Under the pieces are notes generated by a model. The model saw nothing but the letters and a program-made list of their open reading frames with translations, had not been told where the DNA came from and did no database searches. A stretch of 64,000 nt of DNA from JBBSJZ01 sp041751935 (GTDB lineage Bacteria > Planctomycetota > Planctomycetia > Pirellulales > Pirellulaceae), in assembly GCA_041751935.1 (NCBI GenBank), contig JBGSIA010000068.1, positions 3,478 to 67,477 of the forward strand. The letters run 5' to 3'. The position numbers and the translations under genes are program-made. Each line of letters opens with the position of its first letter. Position 1 is the stretch's first letter. Positions 1-8,509 of the stretch are shown here, piece by piece.

Positions 1-7
1 CAATGGA

Positions 8-37
8 TTGCTTAAACCAGCCAGTTTTTGTTAGAAT
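8..37 (+). promoter_or_regulatory. Candidate sigma70-type promoter of the PAS-AraC gene
   Basis: TTGCTT (8-13) and TAGAAT (32-37) are separated by 18 bases. The -10 box differs from TATAAT at one base. Transcription would be expected to begin at or next to the ATG at 44, so the message may be leaderless; no Shine-Dalgarno sequence is seen before that ATG. This is motif matching only. Confidence 0.4.
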
Positions 38-43
38 CCTGCC

Positions 44-784
44 ATGAAACAGCAAAATCTTCAAACAGATTTTTTCGCTCAAATGCGAGACGTTCAGTCG
101 TATCGCACATTGTTTGATCACATCACCGATATCTTCTTTTTTATTAAGGATACCCAGGGCCGCTTTATGGCCGCGAATCGAGCTGTCGTCGAACGGCTCG
201 GCTTTCAAGAAGAAAGTGAACTCATCGGACTTCTCGACAAATCGATTATCCCCGAATCCGTCGGAAGCGACTTCCGAAACGACGATTTGGAAATCATCCG
301 CACCGGCAATCCCTTGGTCAATCGATTGGAGGTCTGGTACGGCGAGCTACGTCAGTTGGATTGGTTCGTTACGACGAAGGTTCCCGTGTATGGATCGCTA
401 GGTGAAATCATTGGGATCATGGGACTCACTCGCCGTGACAAGAGCCAGTCTCCGCAGCATCCCAATCGTACGGTCGCGACAGCCATCGACTTCATCACCA
501 AAAACGTCAATCGAAATTTAACGATTCAGGAAGTTGCCAGAGTCTGCAATATCTCCGAGAGAACACTGAACCGAAGAATCCGGGAATCTCTAGGAGCTAG
601 TCCGTACGAGATCATGCTACGCATTCGAATCCAAATCGCCGCGCGGTCGTTGGTCGAAGGAAATAAGAGCCTGTCGACGATTGCTTTGGAATCAGGATTC
701 TGTGACCAAAGCTCATTCACTCAGCACTTCCGCAAACGCACTGGTTTTACCCCACTGCAATTTCGCAAACGCTACCCGTTCTAA
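44..784 (+). CDS. PAS-domain AraC-family transcriptional regulator
   Basis: This 246-residue protein has an N-terminal PAS-type sensor domain (about residues 18-130; the stretch FFFIKDTQGRFMAANRA is typical) and a C-terminal AraC/XylS double helix-turn-helix domain (about 145-245). The second helix-turn-helix carries the AraC signature: STIALESGFCDQSSFTQHFR followed by KRTGFTPLQFRKRYPF. By family knowledge it would bind DNA in response to a small ligand, cofactor or partner sensed by PAS; the ligand cannot be read from sequence. The ATG at 44 has no Shine-Dalgarno sequence but lies just after a good promoter match, so it may be translated from a leaderless transcript. It stands alone and converges on the response regulator gene that follows, so its targets are unknown. 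Confidence 0.85.
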   Translation: MKQQNLQTDFFAQMRDVQSYRTLFDHITDIFFFIKDTQGRFMAANRAVVERLGFQEESELIGLLDKSIIPESVGSDFRNDDLEIIRTGNPLVNRLEVWYGELRQLDWFVTTKVPVYGSLGEIIGIMGLTRRDKSQSPQHPNRTVATAIDFITKNVNRNLTIQEVARVCNISERTLNRRIRESLGASPYEIMLRIRIQIAARSLVEGNKSLSTIALESGFCDQSSFTQHFRKRTGFTPLQFRKRYPF

Positions 785-839
785 CCGTCAGCACGGCAAC
801 GCATCTACAGCGACTTCAAAGACAATCTCATCTATGCAT

Positions 840-1532
840 TCAATCCTCGCTATCGTCCTGGTCATCATCGTCCAGCTCAGGGATCGCGGGGTCTTCGGGG
901 GCACGCTTGCGCAACTTTCTTTGCAACGAACGACGGTGAATTCCTAAACGCCGAGCCGCTTCACTGATGTTGTTGCCACAGTCGGCCAGCACGCGATGGA
1001 TGTGCTCCCACTCGTTTCTTGCCAACGACGGCGCGGGGAAGTCAATTGCCCCATCCGGTACAGTCGGCTCTTCGCCACGGATGAACGCGGAAAGAATGTC
1101 GTCGGCGTCCGCTGGCTTGCTGATGAAGTTCACCGCACCGGCTCGCACCGCGTCAATCGACGCTGGAATGCTGCCAAAACCAGAGAGCATCAAGATCCGA
1201 GTCTCCGGTCGAATGCTTAACAACTTACGCAACAACTCCAGCCCGCTGCGTCCTGGCATTCGCAGATCGAGAACAGCCAAATCGGTCGGTCGGGAAAGGA
1301 ACACCTCGACAGCTTCATCGTAATTCCCCGCTGTCTCAACGCGAAACCCCCGCTGTTGCAGTGCCATCGATAATCGCTCGCGGAGCACGAAGGTATCATC
1401 AACCAGCAATATGCTTTCGGCACCAACGGCTTCAGCGGAATAAACCGGTGCAGCGTTTCCAGACGAATCAGTCATGGCTTTCAGCGGAGTGTGAAGTGAG
1501 GAACCCGAACAACACGCGACTACCTTCACCAT
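840..1532 (-). CDS. RegA/ActR-type response regulator (receiver plus Fis-like HTH)
   Basis: Residues about 39-150 form a receiver domain with the usual acidic pair (ILLVDD), phospho-acceptor Asp in LAVLDLRMPG, the Ser of MLSGFGS and the Lys of ISKPAD. A short linker leads to a Fis-type helix-turn-helix (NNISEAARRLGIHRRSLQRK), very like the DNA-binding end of the RegA/ActR/PrrA redox regulators. The protein ends in an unusual acidic tail (DDDDQDDSED). No sensor kinase gene is beside it. The first possible start is at 1532, but the Met at 1475 (MTDSSGNAAP) gives a more family-like N-terminus; neither has a clear Shine-Dalgarno sequence. An intrinsic terminator lies about 64 bases upstream of the 1532 start, so the gene probably has its own promoter or is reached by read-through. 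Confidence 0.85.
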   Translation of the reverse strand: MVKVVACCSGSSLHTPLKAMTDSSGNAAPVYSAEAVGAESILLVDDTFVLRERLSMALQQRGFRVETAGNYDEAVEVFLSRPTDLAVLDLRMPGRSGLELLRKLLSIRPETRILMLSGFGSIPASIDAVRAGAVNFISKPADADDILSAFIRGEEPTVPDGAIDFPAPSLARNEWEHIHRVLADCGNNISEAARRLGIHRRSLQRKLRKRAPEDPAIPELDDDDQDDSED

Positions 1533-1595
1533 GATATCAAGAATTCACTGACGCGTTGCTCTACACACCGACGATTTTCGTTGGCGTGGCGCATG

Positions 1596-1639
1596 AAAAA
1601 ACCCGTTTGCCGAGACCAAGGTGCATCTCGACAAACGGG
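1596..1639 (-). terminator. Intrinsic terminator of the small transcript
   Basis: On the minus strand a 14-bp stem with one mismatch (arms 1626-1639 and 1602-1615, CCCGTTTGTCGAGA paired with TCTCGGCAAACGGG, 10-base loop) is followed directly by six T (1596-1601). This is a textbook rho-independent terminator. It would end the small transcript starting near 1874 and also any read-through from the valyl-tRNA synthetase gene. Confidence 0.85.
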
Positions 1640-1874
1640 CTGTTTTGTCTCGCGTTCTCTTATACGAAGACGATCGCGAGTGGGTGGCAATGCCGAAGCA
1701 TTAGCCCGCCGACTTCAACTACGGGTTACCACCCCGTTGGCTAGTACAGCAATATTCCACTTGATCACCTCCTAAATGTTCTTTGGTTTGACGAAACTGA
1801 GTTCGGTGCCAACCAGATTGAACTCATGAGTCGTTCGGAAGGGGTCCGTCGTGACGCGTTATCACGACCCGACA
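1602..1874 (-). ncRNA. Candidate small structured transcript, unknown function
   Basis: Between the valyl-tRNA synthetase gene and the response regulator gene lies what looks like a complete small transcription unit of about 270-280 nt: a promoter match, a 5' hairpin (7-bp perfect arms 1848-1854 and 1862-1868), an extended Shine-Dalgarno sequence with a 13-codon reading frame, a hairpin closing at the stop codon of that frame (1721-1737, 5-bp stem), a TTCG-tetraloop hairpin (1686-1706), a further 6-bp stem (1649-1654 with 1675-1680) and an intrinsic terminator. I do not recognise it as 6S RNA, tmRNA or any other common RNA. It may be a small mRNA, a regulatory RNA, or an attenuator leader for the response regulator gene. 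Confidence 0.5.
1719..1760 (-). CDS. Candidate 13-codon microORF with extended Shine-Dalgarno
   Basis: A GTG codon (1758-1760) starts MEYCCTSQRGGNP and ends at TAG (1719-1721). Seven bases before it lies AGGAGG, and the match to the 3' end of 16S rRNA runs over 11 bases (AGGAGGTGATC, complement of 1763-1773), by far the strongest ribosome-binding site noticed in this window. The stop codon lies at the base of a 5-bp hairpin. The peptide could be a leader peptide or a small protein; its Cys-Cys pair is notable. No function is claimed. Confidence 0.45.
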   Translation of the reverse strand: MEYCCTSQRGGNP

Positions 1875-1880
1875 AAAATC

Positions 1881-1909
1881 ATTATCCCTTGTCCCTACGA
1901 AAAAGGCAA
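1881..1909 (-). promoter_or_regulatory. Candidate sigma70 promoter of the small transcript
   Basis: Read on the minus strand: TTGCCT (1904-1909), a spacer of exactly 17 bases, then GATAAT (1881-1886). The -10 box matches consensus at five of six positions. It lies about 50 bases past the valyl-tRNA synthetase stop codon and would start a transcript near 1874. Confidence 0.55.
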
Positions 1910-1959
1910 GCGATTTTTGTCGCTGTTTTTGGGACGCATGAGCACCACCCAAGGTTCGC

Positions 1960-4900
1960 TTACGATTTGCGTTTTTCCAATTTTTTTAAATCGCTTTGCA
2001 CGCTGGTATGTTGCCGACGCAGTTCGTCCAGGCTCTCTCGTTCCTTATCCACGACCTCGACCGGAGCCCGAGAAACGAAACTTTCATTCGACAATTTTTG
2101 CTGTTTGCCGGTGATCTGCTTGACCAACTGACCGAGCAACTTTTCCAGTCGCGAACGTTCCGCGTCCACGTCAATGAACTTTTCCAAGTCCACATGCACG
2201 CTGATATCGATTGCCGGAATCGCTAACGGAGCATCCGTCTCGAACGGCTTCGCTTCCCGTCCCAGTGAGACGACTTCCGCGCCGGCAAGAGCCTCGAAGT
2301 ACGTACGCATCGGTTGCAGCATCCGCAGTGTCGGCTCGTTGCAGCGAATTGCGACCGGCAGCGTCTCTCGCGGCGCAATGTTTTGGCTGGCGCGAATCTT
2401 GCGAATCGCTCCCACCACTTCTTGAAACACCGCAAACTGTTGCTCGATCGTTGAATCAAAATGAGAGGCATCGCTGGTCGGCCATGCTGCAGTCATGACA
2501 AACTTTCCTGCAGGCAGAGGCGGTGCCAATCCACGCACCGGAGCCGCTTCACCAAGGTAGCCCCAAATGGATTCGGTAACGAACGGCGTGATCGGGTGCA
2601 GTAACCGCAATAACGTATCCAAACCATACGCCATCACGCGCTGAGTCACCGCCCGCTGGGTTTCATCCTCCAGACGAGGTTTAGCGATCTCGACGTAGAA
2701 ACTGCAGAACTCATTCCAAGCAAAGTCGTACAGCACGCCGGAAGCATCGGCGAATTGATAACGCTGGACGGACTCCGTCACTTGCCGCGTCACCGTCGAC
2801 AGGCGGCTCAATAACCAGCGATCCTCTAGTGGCAACGTCGCGATATCAACGGTCGCCGGTGTGTAGCCATCCAGATTCATTAGCGCGAACCGCGCCGCGT
2901 TCCACAACTTGTTGACGAAGTTCCGTGCCGTCTCGAAGCGTTCGCTCACCACAGCTCCCTTGAGCAGCGACTTGTCTTCATCAAGCTCGGCCCACTGAGT
3001 CGAAAACGGCTTGTTGCAATGCGTGCATTCGATCCGCGGCAGCGAACGATTCTTCGGCGTCTGGTCAATCAACTTCTCACAGTGCGGACACTCGTACTGT
3101 ACCGGCATCCGCACATCTTGCGTTTCGGTTGCCAGTCGCGCCAAACCGAAACGCATCGCGTCGGGACCAAACTTGTCGATTACGTCAATAGGGTCGACAC
3201 CGTTGCCCTTGCTCTTGCTCATCGTCTCGCCCTGACCATCCAGGATCTTAGGATGGATGAACACTTCATGAAACGGAACCTTGCCAACGTTGTTTAAGCC
3301 CATCAACACCATGCGTGCGACCCACAGTGTGATGATGTCACGCGAAGTGATCAGCGTGCTGGTCGGATAGAAGTAGTCCAGCTCTGCGGTTTGTTGCGGC
3401 CATCCGAGTGTACTGTGCGGCCACAATGCAGACGAAAACCACGTATCGAGCACGTCGGCATCACGCACTAAGCCCAGTTGCTCGACTTCTGTTTCTAACG
3501 CTTCGTCTTCACCACGCAAACACACCATCAGTGTTCGCGTGCCGTCTTCCATCGTGTCAATTCGTTCGACGATTTGTCCTTGCTCATAGGCTGGCAGCAT
3601 GTGCAGTCTCGCCACCAAGTCAGTCACCGCCGCTTCACTTGGCAACCCGATCGACCAAATCGGAATGCGGTGTCCCCACCACAACTGACGACTCACCGGC
3701 CAGTCGCGTTTTTCACCCAACCAGTCGAGATACCCTTTGCGATACCGCTCCGGGAAGATCTTCACTCGCTCGTCGGATACGGCGTCCATCGCCGACTGAG
3801 CCAACGTATCCATCTTCACGAACCATTGATCGGCCAGGTACGGCTCGATCGGTGTTTTGCTGCGGTCGCTGTGCGGCAGTTCGATATCACGGTCTTCGAT
3901 ATCGCCGAGTAATCCCAGCGCATCAAGATCCTCGACCACCTGCTTGCGAGCTTGCGGGATCGTCAGCCCTTCGTACTTGCCGCCTTCGCTGTTGATGGTG
4001 CCGTCGGGATTGAGCACATTGATCATCGGCAAGTTGCAACGTTTACCCACTTCATAGTCATTCGGATCATGAGCCGGAGTGATCTTGACACACCCACTTC
4101 CCATCTCCGGCTTGGCCCACACATCGGCGAGCAAGGGAATCGGCCGATCCAGCAACGGCAGCATCAACATGCGACCATCCAGTGCCATATCGCGCAGTTG
4201 TTCCAAAGTCGCGAGAGTTTCGTGGCGACGTTTTAGCAACGCTTCGAGTTCCTGTTGGCAATCCGATCGCTCTTTGTCGCTTGCCGCAGCCAATTTGGTT
4301 CGTAAATCGGCTTCGAGCTTATCAAACGCTGCGGCCGGATCTGGATGCGTGGCGACGGCCGTGTCACCAAGCATCGTCTCGGGCCGCGTCGTCGCGATTT
4401 CAACTCGCTTGGGTTCGCCTCGCTTTGGCTCAATGACCTCGTAGCTGATGTGATAGAAGTGTCCCTTCTTGGTCTCGTTAAAGACTTCATCGTCGCTGAC
4501 GGCGGTCTGAAGGAAGGTATCCCAATTCACCAGTCGTTTGCCGCGATAGATCAGGTTCTGGCGAAACAGATCGAAGAAGGTGGCTCGTACCGCAGCGGCA
4601 CAGATCGGATCGAGCGTGAACCGCGTGCGTTGCCAATCGCAACTGCAGCCCATGCGTTTGAGTTGACCAAGAATTCGCGTTTCGTACTGATCCTTCCACG
4701 CCCAAATCCGCTGCACTAGCGCCTCGCGGCCCAGGTCATGGCGAGACATGTTTTCCTGTTCTTTCAACCGGCGTTCCACAACGGCCTGGGTGGCGATCCC
4801 AGCATGATCGGTGCCTGGCATCCACAGCGTCTCAAAGCCCTGCATCCGTTTGGTGCGAACGACGATGTCCTGCAGCGTGTTATTGAGCCCGTGACCGAGG

Positions 4901-5052
4901 TGCAGTGCGCCGGTCACATTGGGCGGCGGGATGACGATGCTAAAAGGTTGCTTGTTCGGATTCACGCTGGCATGGTTACAGCCGGCGTCGTCCCAGTCTC
5001 GGATCAGCTTCGCGGCAGCTTCCGCGTGTTCGAATCGAATCGGTATGGTCAT
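1960..5052 (-). CDS. valS: Valyl-tRNA synthetase (valine--tRNA ligase)
   Basis: This 1,030-residue cytoplasmic class I synthetase attaches valine to tRNA-Val. It has the HIGH-type signature HLGH (51-54, in PPPNVTGALHLGH), an editing (CP1) insertion with TTRPETMLGDTAV, the KMSKS loop as TMSKSKGN (near residue 611), an anticodon-binding domain (RFETARNFVNKLWNAARF onward) and a C-terminal coiled-coil arm (about 960-1030). Between the KMSKS loop and the anticodon-binding domain sit four cysteines, Cys655/658 (CPHC) and Cys676/679 (CTHC), spaced like a zinc ribbon, an insertion that E. coli ValS lacks as far as I know. The ATG at 5052 leaves little sequence before the Rossmann core, as in the family; no Shine-Dalgarno is seen. 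It is transcribed away from the antiporter genes. Confidence 0.97.
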   Translation of the reverse strand: MTIPIRFEHAEAAAKLIRDWDDAGCNHASVNPNKQPFSIVIPPPNVTGALHLGHGLNNTLQDIVVRTKRMQGFETLWMPGTDHAGIATQAVVERRLKEQENMSRHDLGREALVQRIWAWKDQYETRILGQLKRMGCSCDWQRTRFTLDPICAAAVRATFFDLFRQNLIYRGKRLVNWDTFLQTAVSDDEVFNETKKGHFYHISYEVIEPKRGEPKRVEIATTRPETMLGDTAVATHPDPAAAFDKLEADLRTKLAAASDKERSDCQQELEALLKRRHETLATLEQLRDMALDGRMLMLPLLDRPIPLLADVWAKPEMGSGCVKITPAHDPNDYEVGKRCNLPMINVLNPDGTINSEGGKYEGLTIPQARKQVVEDLDALGLLGDIEDRDIELPHSDRSKTPIEPYLADQWFVKMDTLAQSAMDAVSDERVKIFPERYRKGYLDWLGEKRDWPVSRQLWWGHRIPIWSIGLPSEAAVTDLVARLHMLPAYEQGQIVERIDTMEDGTRTLMVCLRGEDEALETEVEQLGLVRDADVLDTWFSSALWPHSTLGWPQQTAELDYFYPTSTLITSRDIITLWVARMVLMGLNNVGKVPFHEVFIHPKILDGQGETMSKSKGNGVDPIDVIDKFGPDAMRFGLARLATETQDVRMPVQYECPHCEKLIDQTPKNRSLPRIECTHCNKPFSTQWAELDEDKSLLKGAVVSERFETARNFVNKLWNAARFALMNLDGYTPATVDIATLPLEDRWLLSRLSTVTRQVTESVQRYQFADASGVLYDFAWNEFCSFYVEIAKPRLEDETQRAVTQRVMAYGLDTLLRLLHPITPFVTESIWGYLGEAAPVRGLAPPLPAGKFVMTAAWPTSDASHFDSTIEQQFAVFQEVVGAIRKIRASQNIAPRETLPVAIRCNEPTLRMLQPMRTYFEALAGAEVVSLGREAKPFETDAPLAIPAIDISVHVDLEKFIDVDAERSRLEKLLGQLVKQITGKQQKLSNESFVSRAPVEVVDKERESLDELRRQHTSVQSDLKKLEKRKS

Positions 5053-5150
5053 GGAGGATCAGTGTGCAAGTACGATGTGCGGCGGACAGTGTCGGTCGGA
5101 TTGGACCGATAGATGGGACCGGCGCTGGAGCAATGGAATCTAAGGCTACG

Positions 5151-5165
5151 AAAACGGTCCGTTTT
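5151..5165. promoter_or_regulatory. Perfect inverted repeat between divergent genes
   Basis: AAAACGG and CCGTTTT flank a single T, giving a 15-base palindrome in the 212-bp divergent region (5053-5264) between the valyl-tRNA synthetase and antiporter genes. It could be an operator. I see no convincing promoter boxes on either strand in the rest of this region. Confidence 0.25.
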
Positions 5166-5264
5166 TGTCTATCTGTTTGCGTGTGCTGGTCTTACGCGCG
5201 CCGAGCGATTAGAAAACAGGCCTCACGTATCGCATCGGACACGCCGCCAGAAAGACACTCGCGA

Positions 5265-8141
5265 ATGAATTTGGTTCTGATCGTCTTATTGCCGCTGGTC
5301 GGAGCCGTGCTCCCGGCGCTAATGATCCGGTCGGGACGCAATGACTGTACGGTCGCCACGCTGGCTATCAATTTGCTCTCTTTCGGGCTGTTAATGGCTC
5401 ATGTCCCGCCCGTGATGCGTGGCGAAGTCGTCACCGCGAGTTGGAATTGGTTGCCGCAACTCGGTTTAAACATCCAGTTTTTTGTCGATGGACTGGGATT
5501 GTTGTTCGCCACCATGATCCTGGCGATCGGGCTGTTGGTGATCGTCTATGCCAGGTTCTATTTGAGCAAAAAAGATCCCGTGGGCAACTTCTTCACGTAT
5601 TTGTTGTTGTTCCAAGGGGCGATGGTCGGAATCGTGCTCAGCAACAACATTTTGTTGACGCTGATTTTCTGGGAGCTAACGAGTCTGTCGTCGTTCCTGT
5701 TGATCGGGTACTGGAGCCACACTCCGGCAGGTCGCCAGGGAGCACGGATGGCACTGACGGTTACAGGTTGTGGCGGCTTGTCGCTGATTGCCGCAGCTCT
5801 TTTGCTTGGCCAGACCGTCGGTACATACGAACTCACCGAAATTTTGAAGCACGGTGAACTGATTCGCAATTCTTCCAACTATCACGCGATCTTGCTGCTT
5901 GTTCTTGTTGGCACTTTCACCAAAAGCGCCCAGTTTCCCTTTCACTTTTGGTTGCCACATGCGATGGCCGCCCCGACGCCGGTTTCCGCCTACTTGCATT
6001 CAGCAACGATGGTCAAGGCCGGCATTTTTCTGATGGCACGCTTGTGGCCCGTACTTTCGGGAACCGACAGTTGGTTCTACATCGTCGCCACCACGGGAAT
6101 GCTGACAATGTTGTTGGGTGCCGTGATTGCACTATTCCAAAACGACTTGAAGGGGCTGCTTGCTTACTCGACGATCAGCCATCTGGGTTTGATGACGATG
6201 CTGTTGGGATTCAGCACCCCGATGGCCGTTGTCGCGTGCATGTTCCACATCATCAACCACGCCACGTTCAAAGCAGCGTTGTTCATGAACGCTGGGATTG
6301 TCGATCACGAAACCGGCACGCGAGACATACGAAAACTAGGTGGGCTGCTATCCTTGATGCCGGCCACGGCAACGATCGCGATGATCGCCGCCGCATCCAT
6401 GGGAGGCTTGCCGCCGCTCAATGGTTTTTTGTCCAAAGAAATGATGCTGGAAGAGGCGGTTCATACGACCTGGGCGACTCAAGGTTGGATCGTGCCGCTG
6501 GTCGTGGTGATGGCATCGATTTTCTCCTTTGCCTACTCGCTCCGTTACGTCTGGCATACGTTCTTTGGCAAAGTTCGATCGGACTACCCCAAACCGCCTC
6601 ACGATCCGCCGTACGGATTGATCATGCCACCAACCGTATTGGTGGTACTCTTTGTGCTGATTGGTTTGTTGCCTGAAATGTGGGCGGGAGCGATGGTTCG
6701 AGCAGCCGCCGCCTCGGTCATCCAAGGTGACGTGCCGGAGTTCCACCTCGCACTATGGCATGGAATGTCACCCGCGGTACTGATGTCACTGGTCGCGATC
6801 AGCGGCGGTTCGCTGGTGGTGATCGGCTACGCAAGAGCGAACTCGTTGTGGTTGCGAACACCTGTGCCATCTGCCAAACACGCGTTTGATACCTTGGTGG
6901 AAGGCTCTGCGGCGACGGCGCGACGCTTCAGCGAGGGATTGCACAACGGATCACAGCAACGTTATCTGTTCGTGATGATTTTCGCAGCGCTAGCGTTGGG
7001 TGTTTATGCCTACGCCAGTGTCGGCCACTCCGTCGGCGATCGTCCGCTGCTGCCGGCAAGCGCGGTGGTGTTGATCGTTTGGGGAATACTGATCGGCTCG
7101 TGTATTCTGGCCGTTGTCGCGCATCGCCAAAGGTTGGTGGCGCTGATTACGGTCAATGTGATCGGATTGATCAGTTCGCTAGCGTTTGTCTATCTGTCGG
7201 CGCCCGATCTTGCGTTGACACAAATCTCGGTCGAAGTCGTAACGCTGATCCTGATGTTGCTGGCATTGTACTTCTTGCCGGACAAGTCAGAGATCGAGTC
7301 GACATTGTTTGTGCGAGTTCGCGACGGGGCATTGGCAATTCTCGTCGGCCTCGGTGTCGGGGGATTGTCCTGGGTCACGATGACTCGAAACGTTCCGTCG
7401 TTGTCCGATTATTACATTGCACACTCGAAGCCTGATGGCGGCGGGACCAACGTTGTGAATGTGATCATCGTCGACTTTCGCGGATTCGATACGTTTGGTG
7501 AGATCATGGTGCTGGGGATTGCCGGGATGACGATCTATGCACTGCTGGACGGGATGTTGCGAGGTCCGTTGGCGATGAAGCTCGCTCGCTGGACACCGGG
7601 GCCGAAAAAGTCCCCTGAAGTTCACCCGATGATGATGGTCGTGGCGACTCGTGCGATGTTGCCATTCGCGCTGATGGTTGGCGCGTTCATATTCTTGCGT
7701 GGTCATAACTCACCTGGCGGCGGATTCATCGCAGCGTTGATCGTGTCGATCGCTTTAATCATGCAGTACATGGCCAGCGGTTTCCGCTGGGCTGCGGAGC
7801 AAGTGAAGTTCAATTATCACGGATTGCTTGGCGGGGGCGCTCTGATCGCCGCAGCAACTGGGATTACGTCGATGGTGATGGGCGAAGCGTTTCTCACAAG
7901 CGGCTATGACCACTTTCACGTGCCGCTGATCGGCGATATCGAGCTGGCAACGGCAATGTCGTTCGATGTTGGCGTGTTTTTGACGGTGGTTGGCGGAGTG
8001 ATGCTAGCGCTGGCGAACCTTTCCAACCTTGGCCGGTGTGCAGCTACCGGCGAAAAGGACGAAGAGGCGATCGATTTCGATCCCTCCATTTACAACCCTC
8101 GACATGATCCAAACTTCAAGCGTGAAAGTGAGCGAGGATAA
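5265..8141 (+). CDS. mrpA: Mrp/Pha cation:proton antiporter, fused subunits A and B
   Basis: This large membrane protein (958 residues from the ATG at 5265) is the main ion-translocating subunit of a multisubunit Na+(K+)/H+ antiporter. Residues about 1-500 are the complex I NuoL-like antiporter core, with Glu137 (FWELTS) and Lys220 (TFTKSAQFPFHFWLP) in place of the key proton-pathway residues known from MrpA. The middle carries the MrpA-specific DUF4040-type segment (SAPDLALTQISVEVVTLILMLL). From about residue 785 a whole MrpB domain follows (LRGHNSPGGGFIAALI), so A and B are fused as in PhaAB of rhizobia. The frame stays open upstream to 5064, but those 67 residues are not membrane-like; MNLVLIVLLPLVGAVLPAL at 5265 is a family-like start. 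It ends two bases before the next gene. Confidence 0.95.
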   Translation: MNLVLIVLLPLVGAVLPALMIRSGRNDCTVATLAINLLSFGLLMAHVPPVMRGEVVTASWNWLPQLGLNIQFFVDGLGLLFATMILAIGLLVIVYARFYLSKKDPVGNFFTYLLLFQGAMVGIVLSNNILLTLIFWELTSLSSFLLIGYWSHTPAGRQGARMALTVTGCGGLSLIAAALLLGQTVGTYELTEILKHGELIRNSSNYHAILLLVLVGTFTKSAQFPFHFWLPHAMAAPTPVSAYLHSATMVKAGIFLMARLWPVLSGTDSWFYIVATTGMLTMLLGAVIALFQNDLKGLLAYSTISHLGLMTMLLGFSTPMAVVACMFHIINHATFKAALFMNAGIVDHETGTRDIRKLGGLLSLMPATATIAMIAAASMGGLPPLNGFLSKEMMLEEAVHTTWATQGWIVPLVVVMASIFSFAYSLRYVWHTFFGKVRSDYPKPPHDPPYGLIMPPTVLVVLFVLIGLLPEMWAGAMVRAAAASVIQGDVPEFHLALWHGMSPAVLMSLVAISGGSLVVIGYARANSLWLRTPVPSAKHAFDTLVEGSAATARRFSEGLHNGSQQRYLFVMIFAALALGVYAYASVGHSVGDRPLLPASAVVLIVWGILIGSCILAVVAHRQRLVALITVNVIGLISSLAFVYLSAPDLALTQISVEVVTLILMLLALYFLPDKSEIESTLFVRVRDGALAILVGLGVGGLSWVTMTRNVPSLSDYYIAHSKPDGGGTNVVNVIIVDFRGFDTFGEIMVLGIAGMTIYALLDGMLRGPLAMKLARWTPGPKKSPEVHPMMMVVATRAMLPFALMVGAFIFLRGHNSPGGGFIAALIVSIALIMQYMASGFRWAAEQVKFNYHGLLGGGALIAAATGITSMVMGEAFLTSGYDHFHVPLIGDIELATAMSFDVGVFLTVVGGVMLALANLSNLGRCAATGEKDEEAIDFDPSIYNPRHDPNFKRESERG

Positions 8142-8143
8142 GC

Positions 8144-8509
8144 ATGGAATTTCTCGTTGCCAGCGCGATCGCTGTGATGACCTCCGCCGGAGTGTACTTG
8201 GTGCTTCGTGCGCGTACCTACACCGTGGTGCTGGGGCTGACGTTGTTGACGTACGCGATCAATTTGTTCGTATTCAGTGTCGGAAGATTGGCCACGAATC
8301 GGCCAGCGATCATTGCCGACGGAGTCACTGAATATACCGATCCGTTGCCACAGGCATTGGTGCTGACTGCGATCGTGATCTCATTCGGAATGACGGCGTT
8401 GTTATTGGTGCTTGCGGTTCGCAGCTACTTCGAGAGTGACGATAGCGTTGGCGGTGGTGATCACGTGGATTTGATAGGCCCAGAAGAAGTGGTGGCACGT
8501 AGACGCTAA
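8144..8509 (+). CDS. mrpC: Mrp/Pha cation:proton antiporter subunit C (NuoK-like)
   Basis: This 121-residue membrane protein has three hydrophobic helices and the typical MrpC/NuoK stretch YTDPLPQALVLTAIVISFGM. In the antiporter it forms part of the membrane core between the A and D subunits. A Shine-Dalgarno sequence (GAGGA, about six bases before the ATG) overlaps the end of the preceding gene, with only two bases between the genes. Its stop codon overlaps the start of the next gene (TAATG), so C and D are probably translationally coupled. The length is normal for the family. Confidence 0.95.
   Translation: MEFLVASAIAVMTSAGVYLVLRARTYTVVLGLTLLTYAINLFVFSVGRLATNRPAIIADGVTEYTDPLPQALVLTAIVISFGMTALLLVLAVRSYFESDDSVGGGDHVDLIGPEEVVARRR

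Noticed and set aside
681..947. Plus-strand frame across the PAS-AraC and response regulator 3' ends
   Set aside because: It overlaps two well-supported genes in wrong frames and has no domain.
1745..1780. Plus-strand GATCACCTCCT looks like the 3' end of 16S rRNA
   Set aside because: The bases before it do not match the conserved 16S 3' helix, and the opposite strand explains it better as a Shine-Dalgarno before a short frame.
1826..2131. Plus-strand frame of about 100 codons over the end of valS
   Set aside because: It overlaps the valyl-tRNA synthetase C-terminal coding sequence and the small transcript in reverse; composition is not protein-like.
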